Positions 34,389-44,279 are shown, numbered from the stretch's first letter. The stretch: 64,000 nucleotides of DNA from Floridanema aerugineum (GCF_041929345.1 NZ_JBHFNQ010000210.1:90621-154620), one strand, 5' to 3'. The notes: generated from the letters alone by a model not told the origin. Program-made: numbers and translations.

Positions 34389-34670
34389 TTACTCTTCTGG
34401 TTCAATTGTGCTAGTTAACCCATGATTTTTCAAAGTATCGCAATAAAACTCTGCGTGTTCTTGGGCGCAGGTAATTACTAAAGCAATTCCTGTAGCATGG
34501 GCTTCCATCATAATATTGACAGCTTGTGGTTGAGTCAGAGAAGGTACAGTCTTCATTAGCACTTGTACCACATACTCCATTGAGTTGAAATCATCGTTAT
34601 GTAGTAGCACCCGATAGCGAGGTGCGAGTTTGCGAGAAGTCGATCGTTTTTCTAGGGTTTCGACAGACAC
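34389..34670 (-). CDS. clpS: ATP-dependent Clp protease adaptor ClpS
   Basis: ClpS binds the N-domain of the Clp ATPase and delivers N-degron substrates. The 93-residue product has YRVLLHNDDFNSMEYVVQVL, whose Asn-Asp-Asp lines the N-degron pocket, and MMEAHATGIALVITCAQEHA. The N-terminal 15 residues are the usual flexible tail. It is followed closely by the CPBP protease gene. Confidence 0.95.
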   Translation of the reverse strand: MSVETLEKRSTSRKLAPRYRVLLHNDDFNSMEYVVQVLMKTVPSLTQPQAVNIMMEAHATGIALVITCAQEHAEFYCDTLKNHGLTSTIEPEE

Positions 34671-35067
34671 AGCTGTTTTTTCTCCCTCATTTCAATAAAT
34701 TTTGCCAGTTAATCAAGTTTTACCAACTCTAATACATGAGTTTGCAGAGTTTTAGGTGTGGGTTTCCACCATTGAAAATTCGGTTTCGACTACCAAAACC
34801 GCAAATTCCAGGTAAACTCATTCACATTAATTTTGCTCTTCATGAGTATGCTGTGGGCTTGTATCCCATGATTTTTGGACAATCTGTAACTTTACCCAAC
34901 TTTTAGTAGTTAGAAGTTCAGATTTCTGCTTTTTGTTTTATACTGCTTAACATTTATTTATAACATTTTGCGCCTGATTTAGTCATCTATGAGAAAATTT
35001 TCGGGTAACTTCTCCTGTTGGATAGTTAAAATTCTGCTAATCAGCCTCAGCTGAGAGAACCTAGCCG
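34671..35067. other. Divergent clpS region
   Basis: This 397-bp AT-rich region separates divergent genes and must carry both promoters. I see no RNA gene or strong repeat in it. Confidence 0.5.
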
Positions 35068-35508
35068 ATGCAGGTTGACCACTATCCTTTTACAATAGTT
35101 GGCAACGAAATATACATCAGTTTACTGGTGGAGCAAGCCATAATGAGTTTTGCTGTAGACTTTCAACCTAGCCAAATAGTGTGTTTAGAACATCAGGAAA
35201 TACGCTTGTATGCTGAAGTGATTCAGATTGTTGAATCCCGCCAAATGGCTTGGGTACGTCCTCTGATGCTAGTTATGTCTCTATCTGAGCGGCTGGATTC
35301 TGAACCCTTTACTTTGTATGATTTACGCCAAGGGGCAGATTTACTCTGGTCGAGTAATTTATTTCGACCTGCTTTGGATACAGAAGTTTTACCTCTGTTT
35401 ACTCAGTTGCAAACTTGTAAAACTCAAGATGAAAATCAGCAGTTAGCGCATCAACAGCTACAGCGTTTTGTTCGCCAAGTTTGGCAAGATTCCGAAAGGA
35501 AGTTTTAA
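35068..35508 (+). CDS. Conserved cyanobacterial protein of unknown function
   Basis: The 146-residue soluble protein is not recognised. It begins MQVDHYPFTIVGNEIYISLL, though an internal ATG gives MSFAVDFQPSQIVCLEHQ and could be the true start. It contains IRLYAEVIQIVESRQMAWVR, a beta-rich stretch, and an acidic, helical C-terminus (RFVRQVWQDSERKF). There are no membrane spans or Cys motifs. It is divergent from clpS. Confidence 0.65.
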   Translation: MQVDHYPFTIVGNEIYISLLVEQAIMSFAVDFQPSQIVCLEHQEIRLYAEVIQIVESRQMAWVRPLMLVMSLSERLDSEPFTLYDLRQGADLLWSSNLFRPALDTEVLPLFTQLQTCKTQDENQQLAHQQLQRFVRQVWQDSERKF

Positions 35509-35636
35509 GGGCATCTTACGGTTCTCTACACAAGCTGTCAAACTGCGTAGAAGTCTCCCTGTGGTCGGTTTTATGTAGGTCGCAATTCCGAATAGCCGTT
35601 AAGTCTGGCGACTGTAACGGGAGTCAGGAAGCGACA

Positions 35637-36806
35637 CTAGAGATAGATTCCTGCTTGTTTCATTCGCTGCATTGCTTCAGATAAGCGTTCTTCGGAAACT
35701 GTTAAGGCAATGCGGAAGAAGCCTTCGCCAGCGTCTCCGTAACCGTTACCAGGGGGAACTACGATCGCACATTTTTCTAATAGCAAGGTAACAAATTCAG
35801 CGGAAGTGTAACCTTTGGGTACGGGAACCCACACATACAGGGTAGCTTTGGGGGCTTCGATTGTCCAACCCAAAGACCTTAACCCTTCCACAACGATATC
35901 TCGGCGTTTTTGGTAAACTGACAATACTTGCTGAAGTTCTGCGCTGCTGGTGGAATAGGCTGCGATCGCCGCCCGTTGAATTGCCTTAAATATGCCAGAA
36001 TCTATATTGGTCTTTACTTGGCTCAGTCCTTTAATTCCCAAGGCATTTCCCACCACAAAACCAATCCGCCAGCCAGCCATATTGTAAGATTTCGATAAAC
36101 TGTGAAATTCGATCGCAATTTCTTTAGCACCCGGAATTTGCAGGACGCTTGGCGGCTGATAACCTTCATAAGCTATTTCCGAGTAAGCATGATCGTGACA
36201 CAACAAAATGTCGTATTTTTGACAAAACTGCACTAACTGGGCAAAAAATTCTAAACTGGCTGTAGCACCAGTCGGATTATTCGGGTAATTTACCCATAAT
36301 AATTTAGCCTTACTAGCTACCTGTTCGGGAATTGCTTGTAAAGAAGGCAAAAACCCCCGTTCTGGCAGCAATGGCATATAGTAAGGCTCACCACCAGCAA
36401 AAAATGTTGAAGTTCGATATACTGGATAGCCTGGATTAGGGATCAGGGTGTAATCTCCTGGTTCGACAAAAGCCAGAAAAGTATTGTGAATCGCTTCTTT
36501 TGAACCAATAGAAGGGATTACTTCGGTTTCTGGGTTTAATCCACTAACTCCAAACCGCCGCTCCATCCAATTTACCACCGCTTGACGGTATTCTTTTGTA
36601 CCCCGATAAGGCGGATAATTGTGAGTAGAAGGGTCGTCGATCGCCTCGTGCATTGCTGTGACAATATGAACTGGTGTCGGTTTATCTGGATCGCCAATTG
36701 CCATATTGATAATGTCCACGCCCTGACTAACTAGTTCATCCCGCTTGCGATCGAGTTCTGCAAACAGGTAGGGAGGAATTTTTTCTAAACGTTGAGCAAA
36801 CTGCAT
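35637..36806 (-). CDS. LL-diaminopimelate aminotransferase-like enzyme
   Basis: This is a class I/II PLP-dependent aminotransferase of 389 residues. It opens with AQRLEKIPPYLFAELDRKRD and INMAIGDPDKPTP. It has the PLP-contacting NYPNNPTGA (Asn) and the Schiff-base Lys in FHSLSKSYNMAGWRIGFVVG, and ends with the Arg in EGFFRIALTVSEERLSEAM. The pattern is that of DapL-type enzymes, which form LL-diaminopimelate for lysine and peptidoglycan. Cyanobacteria carry related paralogues with aspartate aminotransferase-like roles, so substrate identity is not certain. Confidence 0.88.
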   Translation of the reverse strand: MQFAQRLEKIPPYLFAELDRKRDELVSQGVDIINMAIGDPDKPTPVHIVTAMHEAIDDPSTHNYPPYRGTKEYRQAVVNWMERRFGVSGLNPETEVIPSIGSKEAIHNTFLAFVEPGDYTLIPNPGYPVYRTSTFFAGGEPYYMPLLPERGFLPSLQAIPEQVASKAKLLWVNYPNNPTGATASLEFFAQLVQFCQKYDILLCHDHAYSEIAYEGYQPPSVLQIPGAKEIAIEFHSLSKSYNMAGWRIGFVVGNALGIKGLSQVKTNIDSGIFKAIQRAAIAAYSTSSAELQQVLSVYQKRRDIVVEGLRSLGWTIEAPKATLYVWVPVPKGYTSAEFVTLLLEKCAIVVPPGNGYGDAGEGFFRIALTVSEERLSEAMQRMKQAGIYL

Positions 36807-36939
36807 GGCGACTTAATATGTGATGTAGGAAAGCCATTTGACAGTTTACCGTTTAGTTAGCTCTGTTAATGCACACCTGACTCAATACTTGAGCTTTCAG
36901 AGCACTTATTTTAGCAAAGCAGTAATTTCCCTAGTCAAA

Positions 36940-37134
36940 TTAGCAGGTTGGTACTAACTGAATTCGACCCGCATCCATTTCATCCATTAATAATTCCAAG
37001 GCTTCATAATCAACATCTGAGATATAGCCTAGCCTTGTTAGTTCATAGTTGATTTCGTTTTCGATATCTGGAGTCAGACGACGAATAGAAATCGCTTTTT
37101 CTACAAGTCCACGAATCGCATTTTTAGCTTCCAC
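36940..37134 (-). CDS. Small conserved cyanobacterial protein
   Basis: The 64-residue acidic helical protein (IRRLTPDIENEINYELTRLG and DVDYEALELLMDEMDAGRIQ) is of a type I associate with small conserved cyanobacterial proteins of unknown role. There are no membrane spans. It is preceded by an AAGGAG-like sequence just upstream of its start (plus strand CTCCTTTAT at about 37150). Confidence 0.65.
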   Translation of the reverse strand: MEAKNAIRGLVEKAISIRRLTPDIENEINYELTRLGYISDVDYEALELLMDEMDAGRIQLVPTC

Positions 37135-37650
37135 GGTTACTGACCAGAACTCCTTTATAAGAAGATTCTCTATTAAAGACTTTTCCTTGCGAGTGATCCA
37201 AACCTGTCAATTTTAGTGATCTAACTCACTGGCATATTCCAAACCCCTATGTTTGACTCGAAGTAGGTAATTAAATATCTACCTAGACAAAAGTGGTTAG
37301 ATATTGTGCATCTATAACTTTTTACTGATGTAATCACAAGCAAACTTAGTGATAGTGTAGACAAGAGTAGTTCTTGTCTATCAGTTTGGCATTAGTTGAC
37401 TTAAATCATCATCGTTCCCACAGACACTCTATTCACTGACTTCTTTAGTTAACCGGAAGAATTCCTGAACTTTTCCGTATCTTTACATACTTTACCACTA
37501 ATTCTTCTTGTTAGAATCTTTAAAAATGTTGTAATTTAAGTAAAGTTTCTGTGAAAATACGGAGTACACCTGTTCAATATACGGCACCAGGTAATAACAT
37601 CTAATACATGGAATGGCATAAGTAATTTTTGTGATAACAGGACTGAAATC
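37135..37650. other. Intergenic region upstream of the STAS gene
   Basis: No gene is seen in these 516 bp. It separates divergent genes and must hold both promoters. I cannot identify a specific site. Confidence 0.5.
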
Positions 37651-37983
37651 ATGCAAACTTTAGCAGTAGTTTCACCAATCACCGTTGTTCAACCCCAAGG
37701 ACATCTTAATGCTGCTAATGCAGCTGAGTTTCGCAGTAAACTAACAGCAGCAGTTGCCGCTAATCCTAACACAACAGTGTTAGTTGACATGAAACAGCTA
37801 GATTCTATGGATAGTGCAGGATTAATGACTTTAGTTTCTGCTCTCAAACTAGCGCAGCGTCAAAACCAAAGATTTAGCCTTTGCTCCCTTTCCCCATCGA
37901 TTCGGATTATTTTTGAATTGACGCAGTTAAATAAAGTATTCGAGATATTTGAAAGTAGAACTGCTTTTGAAGCCACGTTGTAG
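37651..37983 (+). CDS. STAS-domain anti-sigma factor antagonist
   Basis: The 110-residue protein is a single STAS domain of the SpoIIAA type: TVVQPQGHLNAANAAEFRSK at the N-terminus, then VLVDMKQLDSMDSAGLMTLV, whose Ser in DSAGL is the usual phospho-acceptor, and FSLCSLSPSIRIIFELTQL. Partner anti-sigma kinase and phosphatase genes are not in the window. It is presumably part of a partner-switching stress or surface-property regulator. Confidence 0.9.
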   Translation: MQTLAVVSPITVVQPQGHLNAANAAEFRSKLTAAVAANPNTTVLVDMKQLDSMDSAGLMTLVSALKLAQRQNQRFSLCSLSPSIRIIFELTQLNKVFEIFESRTAFEATL

Positions 37984-38262
37984 TAGCTTCTCAGAGCAAT
38001 AATGTTTTTCAGGTTAGTTAGTTGGGTTGACTCTCAAAGATACTTCAAAGCGTTACCGACTTCAGCAAGTTTTAAGTAACAAACGATACAAAATCGTTAA
38101 ACAGCTTATTATTTAAGCTTTTTGAATTTTACTAGTGGTACTAGTTTAACATGGCAGAATCTGCTTGTTCCTTTCGGGATAAAGCAGATTTTTGCCATAA
38201 ATACAATTAATAATAGATAAAGTTAGATTATTAAGCCTTCGATCCGTCTTCAGACAAGGATA

Positions 38263-40890
38263 ATGCCTGTGGCAGTAGCAGTAGAACAGTTGCTTACACC
38301 AGATATTTACAAGCCTGCGCGTTATTTAGGAAATGAGTTAGGCGCAGTGCATAAGCCTTGGGAGGAGGCGAAAGTGCGCTGGGTGTTGACTTATCCAGAG
38401 GTTTACGAAGTAGGAGCTTCTAATTTAGGGCATATAATTCTGTACAACATTTTGAATCAGCAGCCCCGTCAGTTATGCGATCGCGCCTACTTACCAGGAA
38501 CCGACTTAGCGGCTAAACTACGCGCAACAAACACACCTTTATTTGCCGTTGAGTCACGTCAACTGTTGAAAGAGTGCGATATTTTGGGTTTTAGCCTCAG
38601 TTATGAACTGGGAGCTACGAATATCTTAGAAATGCTCGATTTAGCCCAAATTCCCTTAACTTGGCAAGAAAGGGGGGAAAATGATGATTTTCAATACCCG
38701 TTGATTTTTGCGGGGGGACAAACAGCGACTTCTAACCCGGAACCTTACGCCCAGTTTTTGGACTTCATTGCTTTGGGTGATGGGGAAGAACTGTTACCGG
38801 AAATAGGTTTAGTAATAGAAGAGGGTAAAGCCCAAGGGTTAAGTCGAACTGAGTTATTGTTAGATTTAGCCCAAGTTCCGGGGGTTTACGTGCCTCAGTT
38901 TTATGATATGGCAACGGATGGCTCGGTTCATCCCAATCGCCCGGATGTTCCCAAAAGAATTTTACGCCGGGTAGCGACTCCGATTCCGGCTTATTCGATC
39001 GGCTTAGTTCCCTTTGTCGAGACGGTACACGATCGCTTAACCATAGAAATTCGTCGCGGTTGTACCAGGGGATGTCGTTTTTGTCAACCGGGAATGTTAA
39101 CTCGTCCGGCTAGAGATGTGGAACCAGAACAGGTGATCGAAGCCATTTCAGAAGGAATGCGGGCGACTGGTTATAATGAATTTTCGCTGCTGTCTCTTTC
39201 CTGTTCCGATTATTTGGCTTTACCCGCTGTTGGGGTGGAAGTGAGAAACCGCCTCAAAGATGAAAATATTTCCCTTTCTCTACCTAGTCAAAGGGTCGAT
39301 CGCTTCGATGAAAATATTGCCAACATTATCGGTGGAACTAGACAAAGTGGAATTACCTTTGCGCCAGAAGCGGGTACCCAGCGAATGCGGGACATCATTA
39401 ACAAAGGTTTGACTAACGAAGAACTTCTGCGGGGAGTAAAAACTGCCTACGAACAAGGGTGGGATAAAATAAAGTTATACTTCATGATTGGTTTGCCAGG
39501 GGAAACCGATGCAGATGTTCTAGGAATTGGGGAAACTGTTCGTTGGTTACAGCAGGAATGTCGGATTAAAGGTAAAAGGCAAATTAATTTCACTCTGACA
39601 ATTTCTAACTTTACGCCGAAACCTCACACACCTTTTCAATGGCATTCTGTTTCGACGGCAGAGTTTAAACGGAAACAAGGACTTTTGCGATCGGAATTTC
39701 GCTCGATGAAAGGAGTAAAAGCTAACTTTACTGACGTGCGAATTTCCGCGATGGAAGACTTTTTAGGAAGAGGCGATCGCCGTTTGTCAGCGGTGCTCCG
39801 TCGCGCTTGGGAGTTGGGTGCAGGGATGGATTCCTGGTTTGACAGTGTAGAGAAAGCATATAAAGCTTGGGGAGATGCGATCGCCCAATCTGATTTAACC
39901 TGGAAGTATCGTCTGGTAGAACAAGGCGAATGGAACCTGGCAAATGGGCAAACAGCAGAAGTAGGGGCGATTCATGAATCGCCCCTACTAGATCAACCTC
40001 TACCTTGGGATCATATCGATACCGGAATCGATAAGAATTGGCTGAAAAAAGACTTAACAAGAGCCCTAGAAGCGGCGACGGTTCCAGATTGCTCTTTTGA
40101 AGGTTGTTCCCATTGTGGGGTTTGCGGAACCGATTTTGGGCATAACATAGTAGTATCACCTCCACCAATTCCCGAATTTGTGGGTGAGTTTGTTCCTAAC
40201 CAAAACAAAGCCCAGCGGTTGCGAGTTTGGTTTGGTAAACGTGGTGATATGGCTTTAGTGGGCCATTTGGATTTAGTGAGGTTGTTCGATCGCGCAGTTA
40301 GGCGTGCGGCGATACCAGTCACTTTTACAGGTGGTTTTCATCCAAGTCCCAGAATTTCGATCGCCAATGCTTTATCCTTGGGAAGTACAAGCGAAAGTGA
40401 AATCGTAGATTTTGAGTTGACTCAAGCAATGGAAGTAGCGACAATCCAAGCGAAGTTAGCCCAAGCACTGCCAGAAAATATTCCGATTTATCATGTTGAG
40501 GAGGTGGATTTAAAAACGCCAGCAGCTACACAATTGTTAGAAAAAGCCGAGTATGTGTTAACGGTGGCAACTGTTACAGAAAATTTGCCTGCACAATGGA
40601 GCGAGTGGATAGCAGAGGTAAAAAATAGCGATCGAATTTTGATGGAGCATACTACTAAGTCAGGGAAAAAGGTAGAGGTAAATCTGCGCGATCGCTTGTT
40701 AGAATTAGAACTTGTCTTCGCCGAAACCGAAAATCAGCAACAGGCAAAGATCCGTTATCTAGGTAATTGCCGGAATGATGGGAACTTGTTGCGCCCAGAA
40801 CACATCGTTTATATGCTAGAACAAGTAACTCAGCAGGAGTTTCAACTACTTCACGCTCACCGGACTCAACTAATCCTAGAACCAGCGTAG
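38263..40890 (+). CDS. TIGR03960-type radical SAM protein fused to a DUF2344 domain
   Basis: The 875-residue protein has an N-terminal cobalamin-binding-like region (RYLGNELGAVHKPWEEAKV), a radical SAM domain with the cluster motif RRGCTRGCRFCQPGML, and a Cys-rich hinge CSFEGCSHCGVCGTDFGHN. It ends in a TIGR03936/DUF2344 domain (LRVWFGKRGDMALVGHLDLV, TGGFHPSPRISIANALSLGS). The biochemical role is not established; the DUF2344 part is often linked to RNA or ribosome work. Residues 567-575 (VGAIHESPL, 39961-39988) are read from a 28-bp perfect palindrome inserted in frame before the Cys hinge; the same palindrome is in glsF. Confidence 0.9.
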   Translation: MPVAVAVEQLLTPDIYKPARYLGNELGAVHKPWEEAKVRWVLTYPEVYEVGASNLGHIILYNILNQQPRQLCDRAYLPGTDLAAKLRATNTPLFAVESRQLLKECDILGFSLSYELGATNILEMLDLAQIPLTWQERGENDDFQYPLIFAGGQTATSNPEPYAQFLDFIALGDGEELLPEIGLVIEEGKAQGLSRTELLLDLAQVPGVYVPQFYDMATDGSVHPNRPDVPKRILRRVATPIPAYSIGLVPFVETVHDRLTIEIRRGCTRGCRFCQPGMLTRPARDVEPEQVIEAISEGMRATGYNEFSLLSLSCSDYLALPAVGVEVRNRLKDENISLSLPSQRVDRFDENIANIIGGTRQSGITFAPEAGTQRMRDIINKGLTNEELLRGVKTAYEQGWDKIKLYFMIGLPGETDADVLGIGETVRWLQQECRIKGKRQINFTLTISNFTPKPHTPFQWHSVSTAEFKRKQGLLRSEFRSMKGVKANFTDVRISAMEDFLGRGDRRLSAVLRRAWELGAGMDSWFDSVEKAYKAWGDAIAQSDLTWKYRLVEQGEWNLANGQTAEVGAIHESPLLDQPLPWDHIDTGIDKNWLKKDLTRALEAATVPDCSFEGCSHCGVCGTDFGHNIVVSPPPIPEFVGEFVPNQNKAQRLRVWFGKRGDMALVGHLDLVRLFDRAVRRAAIPVTFTGGFHPSPRISIANALSLGSTSESEIVDFELTQAMEVATIQAKLAQALPENIPIYHVEEVDLKTPAATQLLEKAEYVLTVATVTENLPAQWSEWIAEVKNSDRILMEHTTKSGKKVEVNLRDRLLELELVFAETENQQQAKIRYLGNCRNDGNLLRPEHIVYMLEQVTQQEFQLLHAHRTQLILEPA
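39961..39988. repeat. 28-bp palindrome inside the radical-SAM gene
   Basis: GTAGGGGCGATTCA followed by its exact reverse complement. It is in frame and encodes VGAIHESPL. It is identical to 60445-60472 in glsF, in the same frame. Confidence 0.97.
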
Positions 40891-41398
40891 GCTTCAGAAT
40901 TCCCAAAACAATAATTTTTGCTTATCACAAAGCAGCAAAAAATATACCTCCCTGGTCAATGGATGAAATTACCTAGTTTAGATGTGATAAGATGCGATAA
41001 GCGAGTTAAGCAAAAATAAGAAGCTTTCATGTTTCTTCGTAACTATTTCCTTGTGATTAACTCTAAAACGAAATTTACCGAGTTTTGTGTGCCAATTGAG
41101 CATTACAAAATCGCATTTAATGCTAGGGGTTAGAGTGAAAGCCCCCTGTTACCTTCCCCATGTTTCTATTGATAGAAAAAAGGGGGGAGAATTAGGTACA
41201 AGCCTGAGATTTACAGCCAGGGTAGAGCAAATTTTATCTACCTTATGAAGGTAAAAGCCAGGTGAAAATAGGGGGATTTAACATAATCAATCCGTAAAGC
41301 GCACTCCGCGCTGCTACCGCTAACAAACCAAAAAAAACTTGGTTAGATATGCCTTTAATTAATTTGCACCAAGCACCCCAAAAGAAAAATCCTAGAAT

Positions 41399-41599
41399 GT
41401 GCCAAAATGGTTTCTACAACAAGCTATCTATGGCAATCAATGGAATGTTCAAAATCGGTTTTTGTACCTCTCTCCAGAGATAGTAGATCGCCGAATTCTT
41501 CAAGAACTGGGGGAGCTAGTCAAAGTCAATTTTGGTAGACCGATTTACGAATGGACGCTCACTTACGCGATTAGTGCTGGTGTACAAGCTACGCGATAG
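41399..41599 (+). CDS. Doubtful small ORF
   Basis: A 66-residue frame starts at a GTG and reads MPKWFLQQAIYGNQWNVQNR, then FLYLSPEIVDRRILQELGEL and GRPIYEWTL. The composition is protein-like, but I recognise no family, there is no strong ribosome-binding site, and the last codons run into CTACGCGATAGG repeat-like sequence. It may be a gene remnant. Confidence 0.25.
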   Translation: MPKWFLQQAIYGNQWNVQNRFLYLSPEIVDRRILQELGELVKVNFGRPIYEWTLTYAISAGVQATR

Positions 41600-41878
41600 G
41601 TGCTACGCACAGGCTGCGCGATCGAATAACAAATTAATTGCAGTAAGGAAGTTGAGTGAAATATTCTGTCAGATCTCTCTCGTTATTAGCAACCAAAAAT
41701 AAATTCTGAAAATTGATGTAATTGTTCATCAGTAGATTCAGAAATTCGGGGATTATTAGTACAGGCAAGATGCCCGTAACTACTTGCTTCAAGAAGCAGA
41801 TTTTTCAAGCCATTAGAGCCAAAAATAAATCCAAAAAATGATTTTGATTTTGATTTTTGATTGACGATTTTTTAAAAA

Positions 41879-41915
41879 TCCAAAATCTAAAATCTAAAAT
41901 TTAAAATCTAAAATC
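41879..41915. repeat. AAAATCT heptad array at the rne ribosome-binding site
   Basis: Five units (CAAAATC, TAAAATC, TAAAATC/T) end in TAAAGAGGT, which is the rne Shine-Dalgarno, 8 nt before the ATG. Confidence 0.85.
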
Positions 41916-41930
41916 TAAAGAGGTATTTGA

Positions 41931-44204
41931 ATGCCAAAACAAATCATCATAGCTGAACAACATCGCATTGCTGCCGTATTTTCTGAAGATCAAATTCAAG
42001 AATTAGTTGTTGCTACTGGAAATCACCAAGTAGGAGACATTTATCTTGGTGTAGTCGAGAATGTATTACCAGGGATTGATGCTGCCTTTGTGAATATAGG
42101 AGATCCAGAACGCAATGGATTTATTCACGTTTCTGACTTAGGCCCATTAAGATTAAAACGGACAGCAGGAGCAATCACCGAACTGCTAGCACCACAACAA
42201 AAAGTTTTAGTCCAAGTAATGAAAGAGCCGACAGGGAATAAAGGCCCTCGACTCACTGGTAATATTACTTTACCTGGTCGTTATTTAGTATTAATGCCCT
42301 TTGGCAGAGGTGTAAATTTATCAAGGCGAATTAAGAGTGAAAGCGAACGCAATCGCCTGAGAGCCTTAGCGATTTTGTTAAAGCCACCAGGAATGGGTTT
42401 ACTGGTAAGAACGGAAGCGGAAAATAAGCCAGAAGAAGCAATTATCGAAGACTTAGAATCGCTACAAAAACAATGGGAAGCGATTCAACAAGAAGTAATT
42501 TCTAGTCGGGCTCCGGCATTATTAAATCGGGATGATGACTTCGTGCAGCGCGTTTTACGCGATATGTATAGCGAAGATGTGAATCGGATTGTGGTAGATT
42601 CTCATACTGGAGTAAAGCGAGTTAAGCAACATTTGATGAACTGGAGTGCAGGTAAGACACCACAGGGGGTTTTAATCGATCATCATCGCGATCGCTTACC
42701 CATATTAGACTACTTCCGGGTGAATGCCGCGATTAGAGAAGCCCTTAAACCCAGAGTAGACTTACCCTCTGGTGGATATATCATCATCGAGCCTACAGAA
42801 GCACTTACCGTAATCGACGTTAACTCAGGCTCCTTCACCCGTTCGGCTACAGCCAGAGAAACTGTATTGTGGACAAACTGCGAAGCTGCAACCGAAATCG
42901 CCCGTCAATTAAAATTGCGGAATCTCGCCGGAGTCATCATCGTTGACTTTATCGATATGGACTCCAGACGCGATCAGCTACAAGTCCTAGAGCATTTTAA
43001 CAAAGCCCTCAAAGCAGATAAAGCCAGACCGCAAATTGCTCAACTGAGCGAACTTGGCTTAGTGGAACTGACTCGCAAACGCCAAGGTCAAAATATTTAC
43101 GAATTATTTGGTCGCCCTTGTCCGACTTGTGGTGGTAATGGTCATATAGTTCACTTACCAGGGGAAAATATCACCAGAGAACGGGAAAGTTTCGACACAG
43201 AAGCTAGAAGATGGACAGACACAGGTAGTGAAGAAGCCGTCTCACCACGTCCCCGCATTACCATACCATCTGCCACCGGAATTGGCGAATCTAGAGATAG
43301 AGAACGCTTGCCAGAAAGAGAAGCCCCAGCATCATTTAGAGATTATCCAACTGTCGAACCAACTCGCGCACCGGGGAAGGAAATTAAGAACGTACCTTTA
43401 TGGGAAGACAAGGGTTATACAGATGATGTTGACTCTAATTCTGATTATCCAGACGTAGATATGCTAAATCACCCCGACTTGAAAGATCGAGGCGGGTTGA
43501 ATAATGCACGTCGTCGTCGCCGTCGCCGTTTAGGAATTGGCGAAGGGGGAAGATTAGAAGAAGATATGGGTAGAGGTGGTGTTGGTGCTTCGGCTGCGCC
43601 TTTTTCGGAGAAGAGTGAATCTGGTTGGGTGGCTGAGCCGGAAATGCCTACTCCTACACCGAAAACTTTCCCTACCCAGGTCTCTAAAAATGCTTCACTT
43701 TTACAGAAAGGCATTCGTTTAGATGGCCCCGATCGCTACAATCGTCCCACAAAAGAAGTGACACCTGCGGAAGTGATTTCTGTGGAAATGACACCAGAGG
43801 AACAAGAGGTTTACGCTTTAATGGGTATCTCTCCTTTGCTGTTATTAGATCGAGAGGTAAAGAATCCGAAAACAGCGACGGTTGCTATTAAGTCACCCGG
43901 ACAATCTGACTCAGAAACTAGCAATGATTCAAGGCGATCGCTAACAGAAAGTTACAAGAAAAATGATGTAACAACTGAAGTGGAGACAGCCGATGATGAA
44001 CCGGAAAATTATCAGCTAGAACTGGATTTTTCGGATACGGCGGCTCAAGAAGAACGGACAATTGCTCCTCCTGTATTGAGTAGAGAAGAAGCGGAAATTG
44101 CCACTCCTGAAAGTAGTGAATCGGAAAATGAAACGGTTGATAATGGCGTGCGTCGTCGCCGTCGTCGTCGTTCCTCTTCGGTAGATGCTGATGGAGGAAT
44201 CTAG
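41931..44204 (+). CDS. rne: Ribonuclease E/G
   Basis: RNase E is the main endonuclease of mRNA decay and rRNA/tRNA processing. The 757-residue protein opens with MPKQIIIAEQHRIAAVFSED, then an S1 domain (about 35-120, VGDIYLGVVENVLPGIDAAF). The DNase I-like catalytic domain has the metal Asp residues in TVIDVNSGSFTR and VIIVDFIDMDSRRD, and the Zn-link CPTCGGNGH. The C-terminal half is short and disordered. It contains an RRRRRRR stretch and ends in RRRRRRSSSVDADGGI, the cyanobacterial peptide known to bind polynucleotide phosphorylase. A strong AAAGAGGT ribosome-binding site precedes the ATG. rnhB follows 91 bp downstream. Confidence 0.96.
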   Translation: MPKQIIIAEQHRIAAVFSEDQIQELVVATGNHQVGDIYLGVVENVLPGIDAAFVNIGDPERNGFIHVSDLGPLRLKRTAGAITELLAPQQKVLVQVMKEPTGNKGPRLTGNITLPGRYLVLMPFGRGVNLSRRIKSESERNRLRALAILLKPPGMGLLVRTEAENKPEEAIIEDLESLQKQWEAIQQEVISSRAPALLNRDDDFVQRVLRDMYSEDVNRIVVDSHTGVKRVKQHLMNWSAGKTPQGVLIDHHRDRLPILDYFRVNAAIREALKPRVDLPSGGYIIIEPTEALTVIDVNSGSFTRSATARETVLWTNCEAATEIARQLKLRNLAGVIIVDFIDMDSRRDQLQVLEHFNKALKADKARPQIAQLSELGLVELTRKRQGQNIYELFGRPCPTCGGNGHIVHLPGENITRERESFDTEARRWTDTGSEEAVSPRPRITIPSATGIGESRDRERLPEREAPASFRDYPTVEPTRAPGKEIKNVPLWEDKGYTDDVDSNSDYPDVDMLNHPDLKDRGGLNNARRRRRRRLGIGEGGRLEEDMGRGGVGASAAPFSEKSESGWVAEPEMPTPTPKTFPTQVSKNASLLQKGIRLDGPDRYNRPTKEVTPAEVISVEMTPEEQEVYALMGISPLLLLDREVKNPKTATVAIKSPGQSDSETSNDSRRSLTESYKKNDVTTEVETADDEPENYQLELDFSDTAAQEERTIAPPVLSREEAEIATPESSESENETVDNGVRRRRRRRSSSVDADGGI

Positions 44205-44222
44205 CAAAGTTAGTCATTAGTC

Positions 44223-44279
44223 ATTAGTCATTTGTCATTGGTGAAAGTTCTTACAAATGACAAGTGACAAATGACTAAT
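44223..44279. repeat. Inverted TCATTAG/TCATTTG heptads between rne and rnhB
   Basis: ATTAGTCATTTGTCA and TGACAAATGACTAAT are perfect 15-bp arms. Further heptads extend to about 44212. It may act as a partial terminator. Confidence 0.8.

Larger units (their letters stand above)
40891..41930. other. 1-kb region and rne leader
   Basis: Apart from a doubtful small ORF at 41399-41599 no gene is seen. Points of note are GATAAG repeats near 40990-41005, CGCTACGCACAGGCTGCGCG-like sequence at about 41600-41625, a small TGCTTC/GAAGCA hairpin followed by TTTTT at 41785-41805, and AAAATCT heptads directly before rne. A long structured 5' leader of rne would fit known RNase E autoregulation. Confidence 0.5.

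Noticed and set aside
35509..35636. Possible further guide-RNA-like or repeat remnant after the 146-residue unknown gene
   Set aside because: There are hints of GTAGAAGTCTCCC and GTAACGGGAGTC pairing, but no consistent ends or structure, so no call was made.
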